Source of the DNA: an uncultured Oscillospiraceae bacterium
GTDB taxonomy: Bacteria; Bacillota; Clostridia; Oscillospirales; Oscillospiraceae
DNA: 64,000 nucleotides
NCBI GenBank assembly: GCA_949878425.1
Contig: CATLAL010000001.1
Span: forward strand, 104,706 to 168,705
Direction of reading: 5' to 3'
Part shown: positions 35,620 to 44,532 of the stretch, one piece after another
Position numbering within the stretch: the first letter of the stretch is position 1
Layout of the letters: each line of letters starts with the position of its first letter
Translations under genes and position numbers: made by a program
Notes under the pieces: generated by a model
Told to the model about the DNA's origin: nothing
The model's input: the letters and a program-made list of their open reading frames with translations, nothing else
Database searches by the model: none

Positions 35620-35958
35620 ATGGGCGAAAACAAGGAGTACATGACCCACCCGGAGGAGCTGGGGTGCATCCATATCTCGCAGGATGTGCTGGCGTCCATC
35701 GCCGCCGGCGCGGCGGCTGAGGTGGAGGGCATCAGCGGGCTGATGAACCTGGCTAAGAAATCCGGGGCCCGGGGCGTGCGCCTCACCCTGGACGACGACG
35801 GGGCGGCCGTCGACCTCTATGTGATGATCCGCTACGGCTACGCCATTCCGGAGGTGGCGGAGAAGATTCAAACCGCTGTTTCCAACGCGATTGAGTCCAT
35901 GACCGGCTTCCCGGTGAAGGCCGTGAACGTCCACGTGGGCGGCGTCAGCTTTCAGTAG
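35620..35958 (+). CDS. Asp23/Gls24 family envelope stress protein
   Basis: A 112-residue Asp23/Gls24 (DUF322, YqhY-type) protein: IHISQDVLASIAAGAAAEVEG then VRLTLDDDGAAVDLYVMIRYGYAIPEVAEKIQ and AVNVHVGGVSF at the end. The YqhY subgroup is encoded before nusB in Firmicutes, linked to fatty-acid and envelope homeostasis. Here it is followed after 24 bases by nusB. ATG 35620 follows AAAAGGAG. The unit has its own clear promoter. Confidence 0.92.
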   Translation: MGENKEYMTHPEELGCIHISQDVLASIAAGAAAEVEGISGLMNLAKKSGARGVRLTLDDDGAAVDLYVMIRYGYAIPEVAEKIQTAVSNAIESMTGFPVKAVNVHVGGVSFQ

Positions 35959-35982
35959 GACGAAGAGAGAGTAGGGGGCGCG

Positions 35983-36504
35983 ATGACTAGAAACGCGGCG
36001 CGGGAGATCGCCATGCATCTCTCCTATGAGTTGAGCTTTACGGATCTGACCGCCGAGGAGCTGCTGGACGCCAGGCTGACGGAGGGCCGCTTCTCCGAGC
36101 TGGCCCCGGAGTACGAGGTCTACGGCCAGACGCCGGGACCGCGCCAGCGGACCTATATCCGAAAGGCCGTCTCCGGCGTGGCCGTCCACGGCTACGAGCT
36201 GGACCGGTACATTGAGAAGTACGCCAAGGGCTGGCGGTTTGAGCGCATTCCCCTGGTGGCCTCCGCCATCATGCGGCTGGCCATGTTTGAGATCCTCTAC
36301 ATGCCGGAGATTCCCAACGGCGCCTCCATCAACGAGGCGGTGGAGATCGCCAAAAAGTACGAAAGTCCGGATGTGGTCCGGTTCATCAACGGCATTCTGG
36401 GCTCCTTTGTCCGCGCCGAGGCGGATGTTCCGGCCCCGACGGAGGCTCCGTCTCCGGCAGAGGCTCCGCCCCCGGCGGAGATTCCGCTCCAGGCGGAGAA
36501 ATAG
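35983..36504 (+). CDS. nusB: Transcription antitermination factor NusB
   Basis: A 173-residue NusB: all-helical RNA-binding fold with AAREIAMHLSYELSF at the start and the family end motif INEAVEIAKKYESPDVVRFINGILG (core EAVEIAKKY). It binds boxA with NusE in rRNA antitermination. The last ~25 residues are an Ala/Pro/Glu repeat extension (PAPTEAPSPAEAPPPAE) not found in usual NusB, probably disordered. It forms a unit with the asp23-like gene and is closed by a stem-loop. Confidence 0.94.
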   Translation: MTRNAAREIAMHLSYELSFTDLTAEELLDARLTEGRFSELAPEYEVYGQTPGPRQRTYIRKAVSGVAVHGYELDRYIEKYAKGWRFERIPLVASAIMRLAMFEILYMPEIPNGASINEAVEIAKKYESPDVVRFINGILGSFVRAEADVPAPTEAPSPAEAPPPAEIPLQAEK

Positions 36505-36517
36505 TGCTTTTGGACCA

Positions 36518-36544
36518 GGAGAGCGCACGGCCTGTGCGCTCTCC
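36518..36544 (+). terminator. Terminator after nusB
   Basis: GGAGAGCGCAC (36518-36528) pairs with GTGCGCTCTCC (36534-36544), followed by TT. Confidence 0.75.
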
Positions 36545-36595
36545 TTAGAGTCTGCTTTGAAACCGACGACAGGCCCGGCAGCGCAAGCGCTGCCA

Positions 36596-36693
36596 AAGTT
36601 CTTTTTGATCCTTTTTCCGTGGACCGCCTGAAAGGCGGTTTAGGCTCGCCGGCGTCCAACGGATGCCGAAAGCGATGCCTTCAAGAAAAAGTA
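36596..36693 (-). repeat. Family B hairpin repeat with loop insertion, copy 11
   Basis: CTTTTTGATCCTTTTTC and AGAAAAAGTAT are separated by about 60 bases containing CCGCCTGAAAGGCGG and TTTAGGCTCGCCGGCG. The same inserted module sits in the copies at 53.6 and 57.4 kb. Confidence 0.7.
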
Positions 36694-36741
36694 TGAGAGC
36701 CTGTACGGGGGATTTCCCCGTCGGCAGAGGAGGAAACAGGA

Positions 36742-37992
36742 ATGGAACAGCGGGTCTACGGCGTCTCCGAGCTCAACGGTCTGGTAAAGGCCCTGCTGGA
36801 CAGCGTCCCGGAGCTGGGCAGCGTCTACGTCAGAGGGGAGATCTCCAACTACAAGCTCTACCCCTCCGGCCACCACTACTTCACCCTGAAGGACCGGGAG
36901 GGGGCCATCCGCTGCGTGCTCTTCAAGGGGCAGGCGCTCCGGCTGCGGTTCCGTCCGGAGAACGGCATGCAGGTGGTGGCCCTGGGCCGGGTGACCCTCT
37001 ACCCCCGGGACGGGGCCTACCAGCTCTACTGCGAGAGCCTCAGCCCGGACGGGGTGGGGGACCTCCACGTGGCCTTTGAGCAGCTCAAGGACAAGCTCTG
37101 GCGGGAGGGGCTCTTTGACGAGGAGCGCAAGCGGCCCCTGCCCCCATACCCCCGGACCATCGCCATCGTCACCAGCCCCGCCGGCGCGGCGGTCCGGGAC
37201 ATGCTCCGCATTCTGCGCCGGCGCTATCCGCTGGCCAAGGTGAAGCTGCTGCCGGTCAGGGTCCAGGGGCCGGAGGCCCCGGCGGAGATCGCCGGAGCCC
37301 TCCGCTACGCCAGCCGGCGCCGGGTGGCGGACCTCGTCATCACTGGCCGGGGCGGCGGGTCCATGGAGGACCTGTGGGCCTTTAACGACGAGCGGGTGGC
37401 CCGGGCCATCTTCGCCTCGGACCTCCCCGTCATCTCCGCTGTGGGCCACGAGCCGGATGTCACCATCTCCGACTTTGTGGCCGACGTCCGGGCGGCCACC
37501 CCCACCCACGCCGCGGAGCTGGCGGTGCCGGACCAGGCGGAGCTGCGGGATAAGCTCCACAGCCAGCGCCTCCACATGGCCCGCAGCCAGGGCAATCGGC
37601 TGGAGCTGCTGCGCCGCCGGCTGGAGGCGCTGGCGGGGCGGCGGGTCCTCAAGGACCCCATGGCCCCGGTGGCGGACCGGCGTCTGCTGGTGGACCGGCT
37701 CCAGCGGGAGCTGTGCCGGGCGGCCCGGATCCGGCTGGAGGCCCCCCGGCGGGAGCTGGGGTCCCTGTCCGCGGCGCTGGACGCCATGAGCCCCCTGAAG
37801 GTGCTGGGCCGGGGCTTTGCCCTGGTCACCGGCCCGGGGGGCGCGGTTTTGCGGCGGGCGGAGGACGCCCAGGTGGGCGGGGAGATATCCGCAAGGCTGG
37901 CCCGGGGGGCCCTGCGCTGCCGGGTGGAGGAGATCATTGGAGAGGAGGGGCCCCATGAGCCCGAGAAAGAAGGAAGAGCCCAAGACCTTTGA
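36742..37992 (+). CDS. xseA: Exodeoxyribonuclease VII large subunit
   Basis: A 416-residue XseA: N-terminal OB fold (GVSELNGLVKALLDSVPEL, GEISNYKLYPSGHHYFTLKD) and catalytic domain with TSPAGAAVRDML, GRGGGSMEDLWAFNDE, GHEPDVTISDFVAD and RAATPTHAAEL. It forms with XseB the enzyme that degrades single-stranded DNA. ATG 36742 follows AGGAGGAAACAGGA. The xseA-xseB-ispA order is the classic Firmicute arrangement, and xseB overlaps the end by 38 bases. Confidence 0.96.
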   Translation: MEQRVYGVSELNGLVKALLDSVPELGSVYVRGEISNYKLYPSGHHYFTLKDREGAIRCVLFKGQALRLRFRPENGMQVVALGRVTLYPRDGAYQLYCESLSPDGVGDLHVAFEQLKDKLWREGLFDEERKRPLPPYPRTIAIVTSPAGAAVRDMLRILRRRYPLAKVKLLPVRVQGPEAPAEIAGALRYASRRRVADLVITGRGGGSMEDLWAFNDERVARAIFASDLPVISAVGHEPDVTISDFVADVRAATPTHAAELAVPDQAELRDKLHSQRLHMARSQGNRLELLRRRLEALAGRRVLKDPMAPVADRRLLVDRLQRELCRAARIRLEAPRRELGSLSAALDAMSPLKVLGRGFALVTGPGGAVLRRAEDAQVGGEISARLARGALRCRVEEIIGEEGPHEPEKEGRAQDL

Positions 37993-38212
37993 GGAGAACA
38001 TCCTCCGGCTGGAGGAGATCGTCTCTCTGCTGGAGCGGGGGGACGCGCCCCTGGCGGAGTCCCTGGCCCTCTTTGAGGAGGGCGCGGGGCTGGTGGGGAC
38101 CTGCGAGGCCCTGCTGGACAGGGCGGAGCAGCAGGTGGTGAAGCTGCAAAAGGGTCCGGACGGGGAGCCCGTCGAGCTGCCCTTTGCCCCCCTTGACGGA
38201 GAGGAGGCGTAG
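37955..38212 (+). CDS. xseB: Exodeoxyribonuclease VII small subunit
   Basis: An 85-residue XseB: a helical hairpin with FEENILRLEEIVSLLERGDAPL and SLALFEEGAGLVGTCEALLDRAEQQV. Several copies bind one XseA. The start ATG 37955 follows GAGAGGAGGGG and lies inside the xseA end, so translation is coupled. The next gene begins two bases after its stop. Confidence 0.95.
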   Translation: MSPRKKEEPKTFEENILRLEEIVSLLERGDAPLAESLALFEEGAGLVGTCEALLDRAEQQVVKLQKGPDGEPVELPFAPLDGEEA

Positions 38213-38214
38213 CC

Positions 38215-39096
38215 GTGGCGGATTTTCAGGCCCAATACGGCCGCTACCGGGACATGGCGGAGGCGTTCCTCCTCCGCCGGTTTGCCGCCCCGGCGGAGGA
38301 GCGGCCCTGGCAGGGCCTCTGGGAGGCCATGGGCTACAGCGTGCTGGCCGGGGGAAAGCGGGTCCGGCCGGTGCTGACTCTGGCGGTGTGCGAGGCGCTG
38401 GGGGGCCGGGCGGAGAGCGCCCTGCCTCTGGGCTGCGCCCTGGAGCTGGTCCACACCTACTCCCTCATCCACGACGACCTGCCCTGCATGGACGACGACG
38501 ACCTCCGCCGGGGCCGCCCCACCTGCCACAGGGTTTACGGCGAGGCCATGGCGGTGCTGGCCGGGGACGCCCTCCAGCCGGAGGCCTTCCGCCTGATCGC
38601 CGAAGCGCCGGACCTGCGCGCGGAGCAGCGGGTCGGCGCGGTGGCCGCGCTGGCGTCCGCCTGCGGCCCGGACGGCATGGTGGCCGGCCAGGTGCTGGAC
38701 ATAGAGCAGCTGTCCGGGAGCGAGGAGGCGCTGCGCCGGCTGTGCCGGCTGAAGACCGGGGCCCTGCTCCGGGCGGCGGCGGAGCTGGGGGCTATTGCCG
38801 CCGGAGCGCCGGAGGCGGCGCGGCGGCAGGCCGCGGCCTACGCGGAGCACCTCGGCCTGGCCTTCCAGGTCCGGGACGACATGCTGGATGTCATCGCCGA
38901 CCAGACAGAGCTGGGCAAGCCCGTGGGCTCGGACAAAGCGGAGGGTAAGCGCACCTTCGTGGACCTGCTGGGCCTGGAGGAGTGCGGACGGCTGGTGGAG
39001 GAGGAGACCCGCCTGGCAAAGGAGGCCGTCTCCGGCTTTCAGAGCGGAGAATTCCTCCTGGACCTGGCCGAATATCTGGCCGGCAGAAGGAAGTAG
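38215..39096 (+). CDS. ispA: Farnesyl diphosphate synthase (polyprenyl synthetase)
   Basis: A 293-residue short-chain prenyl transferase: first aspartate motif DDLPCMDDDDLRRGRPT (D87 onward), second motif DDMLD (D221), GGKRVRP and KTGALLRAAAELGA. The residues before the first motif fit an FPP synthase. It makes farnesyl diphosphate from IPP and DMAPP for undecaprenol and quinone precursors. The start is GTG 38215, two bases after xseB. dxs, which often follows, is not next; a family B repeat and pcp are. Confidence 0.93.
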   Translation: MADFQAQYGRYRDMAEAFLLRRFAAPAEERPWQGLWEAMGYSVLAGGKRVRPVLTLAVCEALGGRAESALPLGCALELVHTYSLIHDDLPCMDDDDLRRGRPTCHRVYGEAMAVLAGDALQPEAFRLIAEAPDLRAEQRVGAVAALASACGPDGMVAGQVLDIEQLSGSEEALRRLCRLKTGALLRAAAELGAIAAGAPEAARRQAAAYAEHLGLAFQVRDDMLDVIADQTELGKPVGSDKAEGKRTFVDLLGLEECGRLVEEETRLAKEAVSGFQSGEFLLDLAEYLAGRRK

Positions 39097-39113
39097 CCGT
39101 AGGTATGAGGCGT

Positions 39114-39183
39114 ATATTCTTTTCTTTGTGAACAAAGAAAAGAATCAAAAGAAAAACTTTTTGCGGCGAAACTACGTTTCGCC
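39114..39183 (+). repeat. Family B hairpin repeat, copy 12
   Basis: ATTCTTTTCTTTGTG/CAAAGAAAAGAAT arms then CAAAAGAAAAACTTTTTGCG and GCGAAACTACGTTTCGCC. It continues directly into CTTATGGGAACAGACCCT (39183-39200), which equals the right end of a family A element. Confidence 0.75.
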
Positions 39184-39217
39184 TTATGGGAACAGACCCT
39201 AAGAGAGGAGAACGGCG

Positions 39218-39826
39218 ATGCGTATTCTGATCACAGCCTTTGACCCCTTCGGAGGGGAGAGCGTCAATCCGGCCAGGGAGGCCATGAACCTGCTGCCGCC
39301 GGAGATCGGCGGCGCACAGATGCTCAAGCTGGAGCTCCCCACGGCCTTCGGCGAGGCCGGCGAGCTGGTCTGCCGGGAGATGGACCGGCTGCGGCCGGAC
39401 GCGGTGATCTCCCTGGGACAGGCCGGCGGACGCAAGGCGGTCACGCCGGAGCGGGTGGCCATCAACGTCGCGGACGCCCGCATTCCCGACAACCGGGGCC
39501 GCCAGCCGGTGGACCAGGCCCTGGTTCCCGGCGGCCCCGCCGCCTACTTCAGCACCCTGCCCATCAAGGTCATGGTGGAGCGCATCCGGGGGGAGGGACT
39601 GACGGGGGAGGTGTCCAACTCCGCCGGCACCTTTGTGTGCAACGAGGTGATGTACCGCGCCCTCCACCACGCCGCTGAAACCATGCCCCATGTCCGCTGC
39701 GGCTTTCTCCACGTGCCCTACATTCCACAGCAGACGGCGGAAAAGCCGGACGCCCCCTCCATGGCTCTGGAGGATATTGTCCGGGCCCTGACCGCCGCCA
39801 TCGGCGCGCTGGAAGAAAAGGGCTGA
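39218..39826 (+). CDS. pcp: Pyroglutamyl-peptidase I
   Basis: A 202-residue C15 peptidase with catalytic E79 (TPERVAINVADARIPDN), C141 (SAGTFVCNEVMY) and H165 (GFLHVPYIP), and the N-terminal ILITAFDPFGGE. It removes N-terminal pyroglutamate from peptides in the cytoplasm. ATG 39218 follows AAGAGAGGAG. It stands alone after the ispA unit, with a good terminator behind it. Confidence 0.95.
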   Translation: MRILITAFDPFGGESVNPAREAMNLLPPEIGGAQMLKLELPTAFGEAGELVCREMDRLRPDAVISLGQAGGRKAVTPERVAINVADARIPDNRGRQPVDQALVPGGPAAYFSTLPIKVMVERIRGEGLTGEVSNSAGTFVCNEVMYRALHHAAETMPHVRCGFLHVPYIPQQTAEKPDAPSMALEDIVRALTAAIGALEEKG

Positions 39827-39860
39827 GCTTTTCAATAAGAAAATGGGGCAATTAGGAAGA

Positions 39861-39899
39861 GGGGCCGGATTCTCCTGACGGAGAATCCGGCCCCTTTTT
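39861..39899 (+). terminator. Terminator after pcp
   Basis: GGGGCCGGATTCTCC (39861-39875) pairs with 39880-39894; followed by TTTTT. Confidence 0.9.
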
Positions 39900-40156
39900 A
39901 GTTGGCAGGGCTGGGCTCAAACGCGTGATAACAAGTCGTATTTTTGCAGTCCGCCTTGCAGAATGGAGGGAAGCGGTCGGCGGCAGCTCCGTAAAACAGC
40001 GGAGCCAGGGACGCTCTTCGCCGGGAGCATACCGGCAGGAGCCGCAAAATACACAAAAAATTTGTGGGAACAGAGGGGGGCGTCGTGTAATTTTCCGACA
40101 CCTTCCCGAGGGCGCTCATTTACATAAGAAATTTTGTAATATCCTAGTACAGCAAG

Positions 40157-40186
40157 TTATACACATTTTCCACAAGGTTTTCAACA
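40157..40186. promoter_or_regulatory. Cluster of DnaA-box-like 9-mers
   Basis: TTATACACA (40157-40165), TTTTCCACA (40166-40174) and TTTTCAACA (40178-40186) lie in tandem within an AT-rich stretch of the 558-base gap between pcp and the lyase pair. The DnaA box consensus is TTATCCACA. No dnaA, dnaN or rpmH gene is near. The rest of the gap (39900-40384) shows no other recognisable feature. Confidence 0.5.
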
Positions 40187-40384
40187 GGCGATTTTCCTTT
40201 ATAAATCAGTGATTTTTTGGAAATTTTACAGAAATTGGGAGGACGGTTCTCCGGGATTACGCGCCCGCGCGGAGGATGGATTTAATTTACATAAGAATCC
40301 GTTTTGCATCGATTGGGAGGTCGGAATGCTTTTTGAAGGGGCGGGAGCCCCGGCGCAGAGGCCGGAGTGCGCCCTGTGGCCCGG

Positions 40385-41185
40385 TCACCGGCCGGTCAGA
40401 TCCCGGCCCCAGAGCTCCAGCTGGGTCAGCGCGGGGAAGGGGGAGGGGTCCTCCGCCTTGACCAGGGACTCCAGAACGGCCCACTCAATCCGGCGGGCCG
40501 GGAAGGGGAAGCGCTGGCCGGAGCCGGTCTTTTCCAGAGGCAGCGTCAGGACGGAGCCGTCGGGGAAGCGGAGCCTGGCCTCCCGCCACCAGGCGTCGTG
40601 GGGGAAGTCCGCCCGGAGGTAGACCACCGCCTCGTCCACCTCCACGGTGCGGCCGAAGTCCACCCGCCAGGCGGCGCTCGGGTCCTGGTTGATGCCCCAG
40701 CTGGTGTAGGGCCACTCCCCGTGGAAGCTGTTGGCCTTCATGCCGTCAATGGCGTTTTTCGCAGCAAAGACCATCTCGCCCCGGGTCTCCACGTTGGCGG
40801 AGGCGTGGGGGAAGATGCCCCGGCTCTCGTGGGTGGCCCAGGGGTTCAGGGCCAGATTTTTCCGGGCGGCGATCTCCTCGGGCCTGGCCAGCCGCGCGTG
40901 GAGGCAGTGGCGCTCCCCGGCAAAGGCGCGGCTGGAAAAGACCCTGCGGGCCTCCCCAAAGGGGACCGGATAGGCGAACTGGGCGTCCTGGCAGAAAACG
41001 AAGCCGGGGGCCAGGGCGTCGTCCAGGCAAAGCACCAAAAACTGGCCGGGCGCGCCGCAGGCGACGCACAGCTGGTCCCCGGGGGCGTAGGCCGGCTCGT
41101 AGACCAGCCAGGCCTCCCCCTGGCCGGAGGCGGAGGCGAGAACGGCGCCGGAGGCGTTTTGGACAGAGAGCGTAAGACGTGTCAT
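40385..41185 (-). CDS. Discoidin-like carbohydrate-binding protein partner of polysaccharide lyase
   Basis: A 266-residue protein without signal peptide. Residues about 105-266 look like a galactose-binding/discoidin beta-sandwich (NPWATHESRGIFPHASANVE, NAIDGMKANSFHGEWPYTSWGINQD, WRVDFGRTVEVDEAVVYLRAD); the part before is a beta-rich domain with an Ig-like pattern. The motif NAIDG..N..HG..P..SWG is conserved in proteins encoded beside heparinase-type lyases. It lies 49 bases after the lyase gene on the same strand, so the two are one unit. A binding or delivery role for uronic-acid sugars is inferred. Confidence 0.6.
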   Translation of the reverse strand: MTRLTLSVQNASGAVLASASGQGEAWLVYEPAYAPGDQLCVACGAPGQFLVLCLDDALAPGFVFCQDAQFAYPVPFGEARRVFSSRAFAGERHCLHARLARPEEIAARKNLALNPWATHESRGIFPHASANVETRGEMVFAAKNAIDGMKANSFHGEWPYTSWGINQDPSAAWRVDFGRTVEVDEAVVYLRADFPHDAWWREARLRFPDGSVLTLPLEKTGSGQRFPFPARRIEWAVLESLVKAEDPSPFPALTQLELWGRDLTGR

Positions 41186-41233
41186 AGCGGTAAATTCCTT
41201 TCTGTTATTTGCACATATTTGGCCGGCAGCTCT

Positions 41234-43240
41234 TTAGCGGGCGAGGACGATCCCCGCCTCCCGCTCGCTCTCCTCAAAGACCTCCACGCCGCCGAAGCCG
41301 GTGCAGCCGCCGGCCCGGAAGGTGTCTGTGGGGCTGGCGTACTCCTGGTGGGCCACAGCCGCTACCCAGCTGCGCCCCCCCTTCGTGACCCGCAGGGCCT
41401 CGATCTGATCGTCCCGGAACTGGATGCCCTTGAAGTTGGACCAGACCGGCAGCTTCTCCACTGTTACCGGCTCTTGGGCCCCCAGGGGGTCCAGGGTGAG
41501 CACCGCAAAGGCGGAGGTAAAGGCCCGACCGCTGATATCCGCCTCCAGGACCACGTTTTCCGCGGCGTGGTTGTAGTGCCGGGAGATCTGTCCCGTGCGC
41601 AGGGCCGTGCGCAGGGGGCTGGCGGAGACCAGCCGCAGCTGGGCCGCGGCGCTCCGGCCCTCCCAGTGGAATACGCCCTCCGACTCCCACACCCGGCCCG
41701 CCTCGCCCCAGTGGAAAAACTGCCGGTAGACGTGGGGGCCGCCGGCGTAGAACTCGTCCGCCGCGATCAGAATGTCCGGCTTCAGGAAGATAAGCCGCCG
41801 GTTGACAAACACGCCCTTCTCGTAGTACCCCAGGTGGCCCCCCTCCGCGAAGGCGCAGCGGCTGTGGCTGAAAAAGGCCCGGTTCACCGCCCGGCACAGC
41901 CGGGAGCACTCCCAGCTGTCCTTGCAGACATAGAAGTCCTCGCCGTCCACCACCACCGTGTTGTGGGCACTGGGGGATTTAAAGGACCGGCGCTGGGGGC
42001 CGTAGACGTAGGTAAAGCGGCCGCTGTCGGTGAGGATGTCCTCGCCATAGGCGGATACGTCGAAGTGGAGCTGATCGGCATGGCCGTGCCCCGCGCCCAG
42101 CAGGCCGCAGTGGAAGTGGACCCAGACGTCCTCCGGCCCCCAGCCGGAGCGGAACACATAGTTGCCGCTGTCCGGCAGGGCAAAGTCGGTCTCCTCCGGC
42201 CGCCGGGCGGGCAGGGCGGCGTAGGCTTCCGCCTGGTCCGCGCCCAGGGCCCAGGCGCTCTCAAAGTCCAGGGCCGGGTACCCGGAGGATTTCAGCGTTT
42301 CATCCTGAAAGATCGCCGCCGCCAGAGTGATGAGGTCCCGCTGGTCCACGTCGTCGCTGTCGCCCATCATGGGCTCGCAGCCGTTGGGCTTCTGCCAGGC
42401 CGCGGCGGTCAGGGCCATCCGGTGGACGGCCTCCTCCATGCCCTCCGGCAGGGGGACGCCCCGGCGCTTCGCCGCCAGCACCACGTCCAGATAGCAGCGC
42501 AGCACCTCGTTGTGGTAGAGGGGGGACTGCTCCCAGTGGGAGCCGTCCGGATAGACCTGGATGCGCCGCTCCTGGTCCAGCCGCTCCAGGGCCGTGCGGC
42601 GATAGGCCGCCGTGCGCTCCGAGGCCGGCAGGAAGCAGCCGGTCAAAAAGAGCCCGTGGTTGGCCAGCACGCCCCAGTTGCTCATCAGGTTGAAGCTGTT
42701 CCAGGTGTCCATGATGTACTCGGCGTGCTCGGCGAGGGAGGCGAGAAAGGCATCCATCACCGCCTCTGTGATGTGGGGGCTCCCCTCGAAATACCTCATG
42801 GCCTTGCACCAGTTCTCCATGCGGATGCCGGCCTCGATGGTACGCCAGGCCATGGCGTTTTTGGGATCCTCCCGGCGCACGGTCTCCACCCAGTGGACCA
42901 GCTGGTTCGCAAAGGCCTCCGCGAACCGCTCCTCCCCGGTGACGGCGTAGGCCTGGCCCAAGCAGACCCAAAAGCGCATGCGGTTGAAGGCGTAGACAAA
43001 TTCCGGGTCGTCCCCGGGCTGGCGCAGCCAGTCGATGGGGCCCTCGAACACCTCCGGCACGTGGGTCTGCTCCATGTCCCAGCGGATCTGGAACAAAAAT
43101 TTTTGTTCCGCCGCCATCCGGGCGGTGTGCAGGGCGGCGTCCAGCTCCTCCCGGCAGTTGGCCTGGACGTAGGCCGCCGCGGCGGCCCGGTCCCGGAAAA
43201 AGATACTCCGGTTCTGCTCAAAAAATAGATGGGGCTTCAT
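41234..43240 (-). CDS. Heparinase II/III family polysaccharide lyase
   Basis: A 668-residue protein: N-terminal (alpha/alpha) toroid (about residues 60-350, with NLMSNWGVLANHGLFL and the GSHWEQSPLYHNEVL segment) and C-terminal beta-sandwich with the family signature GLLGAGHGHADQLHFDVSAYG near residue 385, whose His is proposed to bind metal or act in catalysis. Lyases of this type cut acidic polysaccharides (heparin, alginate, chondroitin-like). No signal peptide is visible, so it would act on imported oligosaccharides. No sugar transporter or sulfatase is in the window. ATG 43240 follows AAGGAGAAGCC. Confidence 0.82.
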   Translation of the reverse strand: MKPHLFFEQNRSIFFRDRAAAAAYVQANCREELDAALHTARMAAEQKFLFQIRWDMEQTHVPEVFEGPIDWLRQPGDDPEFVYAFNRMRFWVCLGQAYAVTGEERFAEAFANQLVHWVETVRREDPKNAMAWRTIEAGIRMENWCKAMRYFEGSPHITEAVMDAFLASLAEHAEYIMDTWNSFNLMSNWGVLANHGLFLTGCFLPASERTAAYRRTALERLDQERRIQVYPDGSHWEQSPLYHNEVLRCYLDVVLAAKRRGVPLPEGMEEAVHRMALTAAAWQKPNGCEPMMGDSDDVDQRDLITLAAAIFQDETLKSSGYPALDFESAWALGADQAEAYAALPARRPEETDFALPDSGNYVFRSGWGPEDVWVHFHCGLLGAGHGHADQLHFDVSAYGEDILTDSGRFTYVYGPQRRSFKSPSAHNTVVVDGEDFYVCKDSWECSRLCRAVNRAFFSHSRCAFAEGGHLGYYEKGVFVNRRLIFLKPDILIAADEFYAGGPHVYRQFFHWGEAGRVWESEGVFHWEGRSAAAQLRLVSASPLRTALRTGQISRHYNHAAENVVLEADISGRAFTSAFAVLTLDPLGAQEPVTVEKLPVWSNFKGIQFRDDQIEALRVTKGGRSWVAAVAHQEYASPTDTFRAGGCTGFGGVEVFEESEREAGIVLAR

Positions 43241-43452
43241 AGGCTTCTCCTTCCTCAGCCGGCGCGCTTGCCGCCTCGCGGCGGCGCGGCGGCGTCTGAC
43301 AGCTCTATTCTACCGGAATTTCCGCTGTTTTTCAACGCTTTTTCCGCGGGGGACCGGCTTGAGGCGGGCGGGAGCGTCCGGCGCTGTCACCGCCTTGGGC
43401 GGAGCGCATATTGTGAAAGGAGAAATCCTTTGCATTGGGAGGAGGACCCAAC

Positions 43453-44523
43453 ATGAACGCAACGCACTTTTTCCTGGGCGCCAACAGCGGCCGGGGGTTC
43501 CAGAGCCTCTTTGAGCGCTTCTGCGCGCCGGAGGACCACTATGACCTGGTGGTGCTCAAGGGCGGGCCCGGGGTGGGAAAGTCCACCATGATGCGCAAGA
43601 TCGGCGAGGCCATGGAGGAGCGGGGGGAGCAGGTGGAGTACCTCTACTGCTCCGGCGACCCGGGAAGCCTGGACGGCGTACATATTCCCCGGATCGGCGC
43701 CGCCATTGTGGACGGCACCGCGCCCCACGTCATTGAGCCGAAGTACCCGGCGGCGGCGGACCGGTACGTCAACCTGGGGGAGTTCTACGACATTGACGCC
43801 GCCAAGGCCAGCCGGGAGAAGGTTATCCGCTTCACCAGGGCCGGCTCCGCCGCCTACCAGCGGGCCTACCGGGCCCTTGGGGCGGCCCGCCAGATGGAGG
43901 ACAGCGCCGGGGCTCTGGCGGCGGAGGGGCTGGACGCGGATAAGCTCCGGCGGCGGACCGACGGCATCATCGGCCGGGAGATCCGGGGCCGGGGCTCCGG
44001 CGGGCCCGACGCCTACCGCTTTCTGGGCAGCCTGACCTGCCGGGGGCCCGTCTGGCGCTTTGATACGGTGGCGGAGCTGTGCCCCAAGGTCTACCAGCTC
44101 CAGGATCCCTACGGCCTGGCCTGGCCCATGCTGGAGCGCATCCGCGCCGCCGCTGCCGGGAGGGACTTTCGGGCCGTGATCTGCCCGGATCCGGAGCACC
44201 CGGACCGGATCCAGCACCTTCTGCTGCCGGAGCTGGGCCTGGCCTTTGTCACCAGCCGGGAGAATATGGTCTACAGCGGCCCGGTGTACCGCCGGGTGCG
44301 GCTGGACGCCATGGTCCCCCCCGCCCACTACAAGCGCTACAAGGCCAGGCTCCGCTTCACCCGCCGGGTGGCCCAGGCGCTGCGGGAGGAGGGTCTGGAG
44401 TCCCTCCGGGACGCCAAGGCCGCCCACGACGCCCTGGAGGCGGTCTACCGGCCCCACGTGGACTTTGCCGGCGTGGACGCGCTCACCGCCCGGGAGCTGG
44501 AGCGGATGGAGCGCCGGCTCTGA
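43453..44523 (+). CDS. PRK06851-like P-loop ATPase
   Basis: A 356-residue protein with a Walker A GGPGVGKSTMMRK at about residues 37-49 and a second half resembling the first (GLDADKLRR, CPDPEHPDRIQHLLLPELGLAFVTSRE), the feature of the PRK06851 family of Clostridia and Bacilli. The function is unknown; relatives are suspected in spore or stress biology because they occur mainly in spore formers. ATG 43453 follows GGAGGAGG. No operon partner; stem-loops follow. Confidence 0.75.
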   Translation: MNATHFFLGANSGRGFQSLFERFCAPEDHYDLVVLKGGPGVGKSTMMRKIGEAMEERGEQVEYLYCSGDPGSLDGVHIPRIGAAIVDGTAPHVIEPKYPAAADRYVNLGEFYDIDAAKASREKVIRFTRAGSAAYQRAYRALGAARQMEDSAGALAAEGLDADKLRRRTDGIIGREIRGRGSGGPDAYRFLGSLTCRGPVWRFDTVAELCPKVYQLQDPYGLAWPMLERIRAAAAGRDFRAVICPDPEHPDRIQHLLLPELGLAFVTSRENMVYSGPVYRRVRLDAMVPPAHYKRYKARLRFTRRVAQALREEGLESLRDAKAAHDALEAVYRPHVDFAGVDALTARELERMERRL

Positions 44524-44532
44524 GCCTTAATT

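Noticed and set aside
36640..39135. 831-codon minus-strand open frame
   Set aside because: Antisense to xseA, xseB and ispA, which are all well supported.
40157..40186. Functional chromosomal origin
   Set aside because: Box pattern is suggestive, but dnaA, dnaN, rpmH and a DNA-unwinding element are not seen; reported only as a box cluster.
40367..43228. 953-codon plus-strand open frame
   Set aside because: Mirror of the lyase and its partner; no ribosome site or recognisable domain, typical antisense composition.
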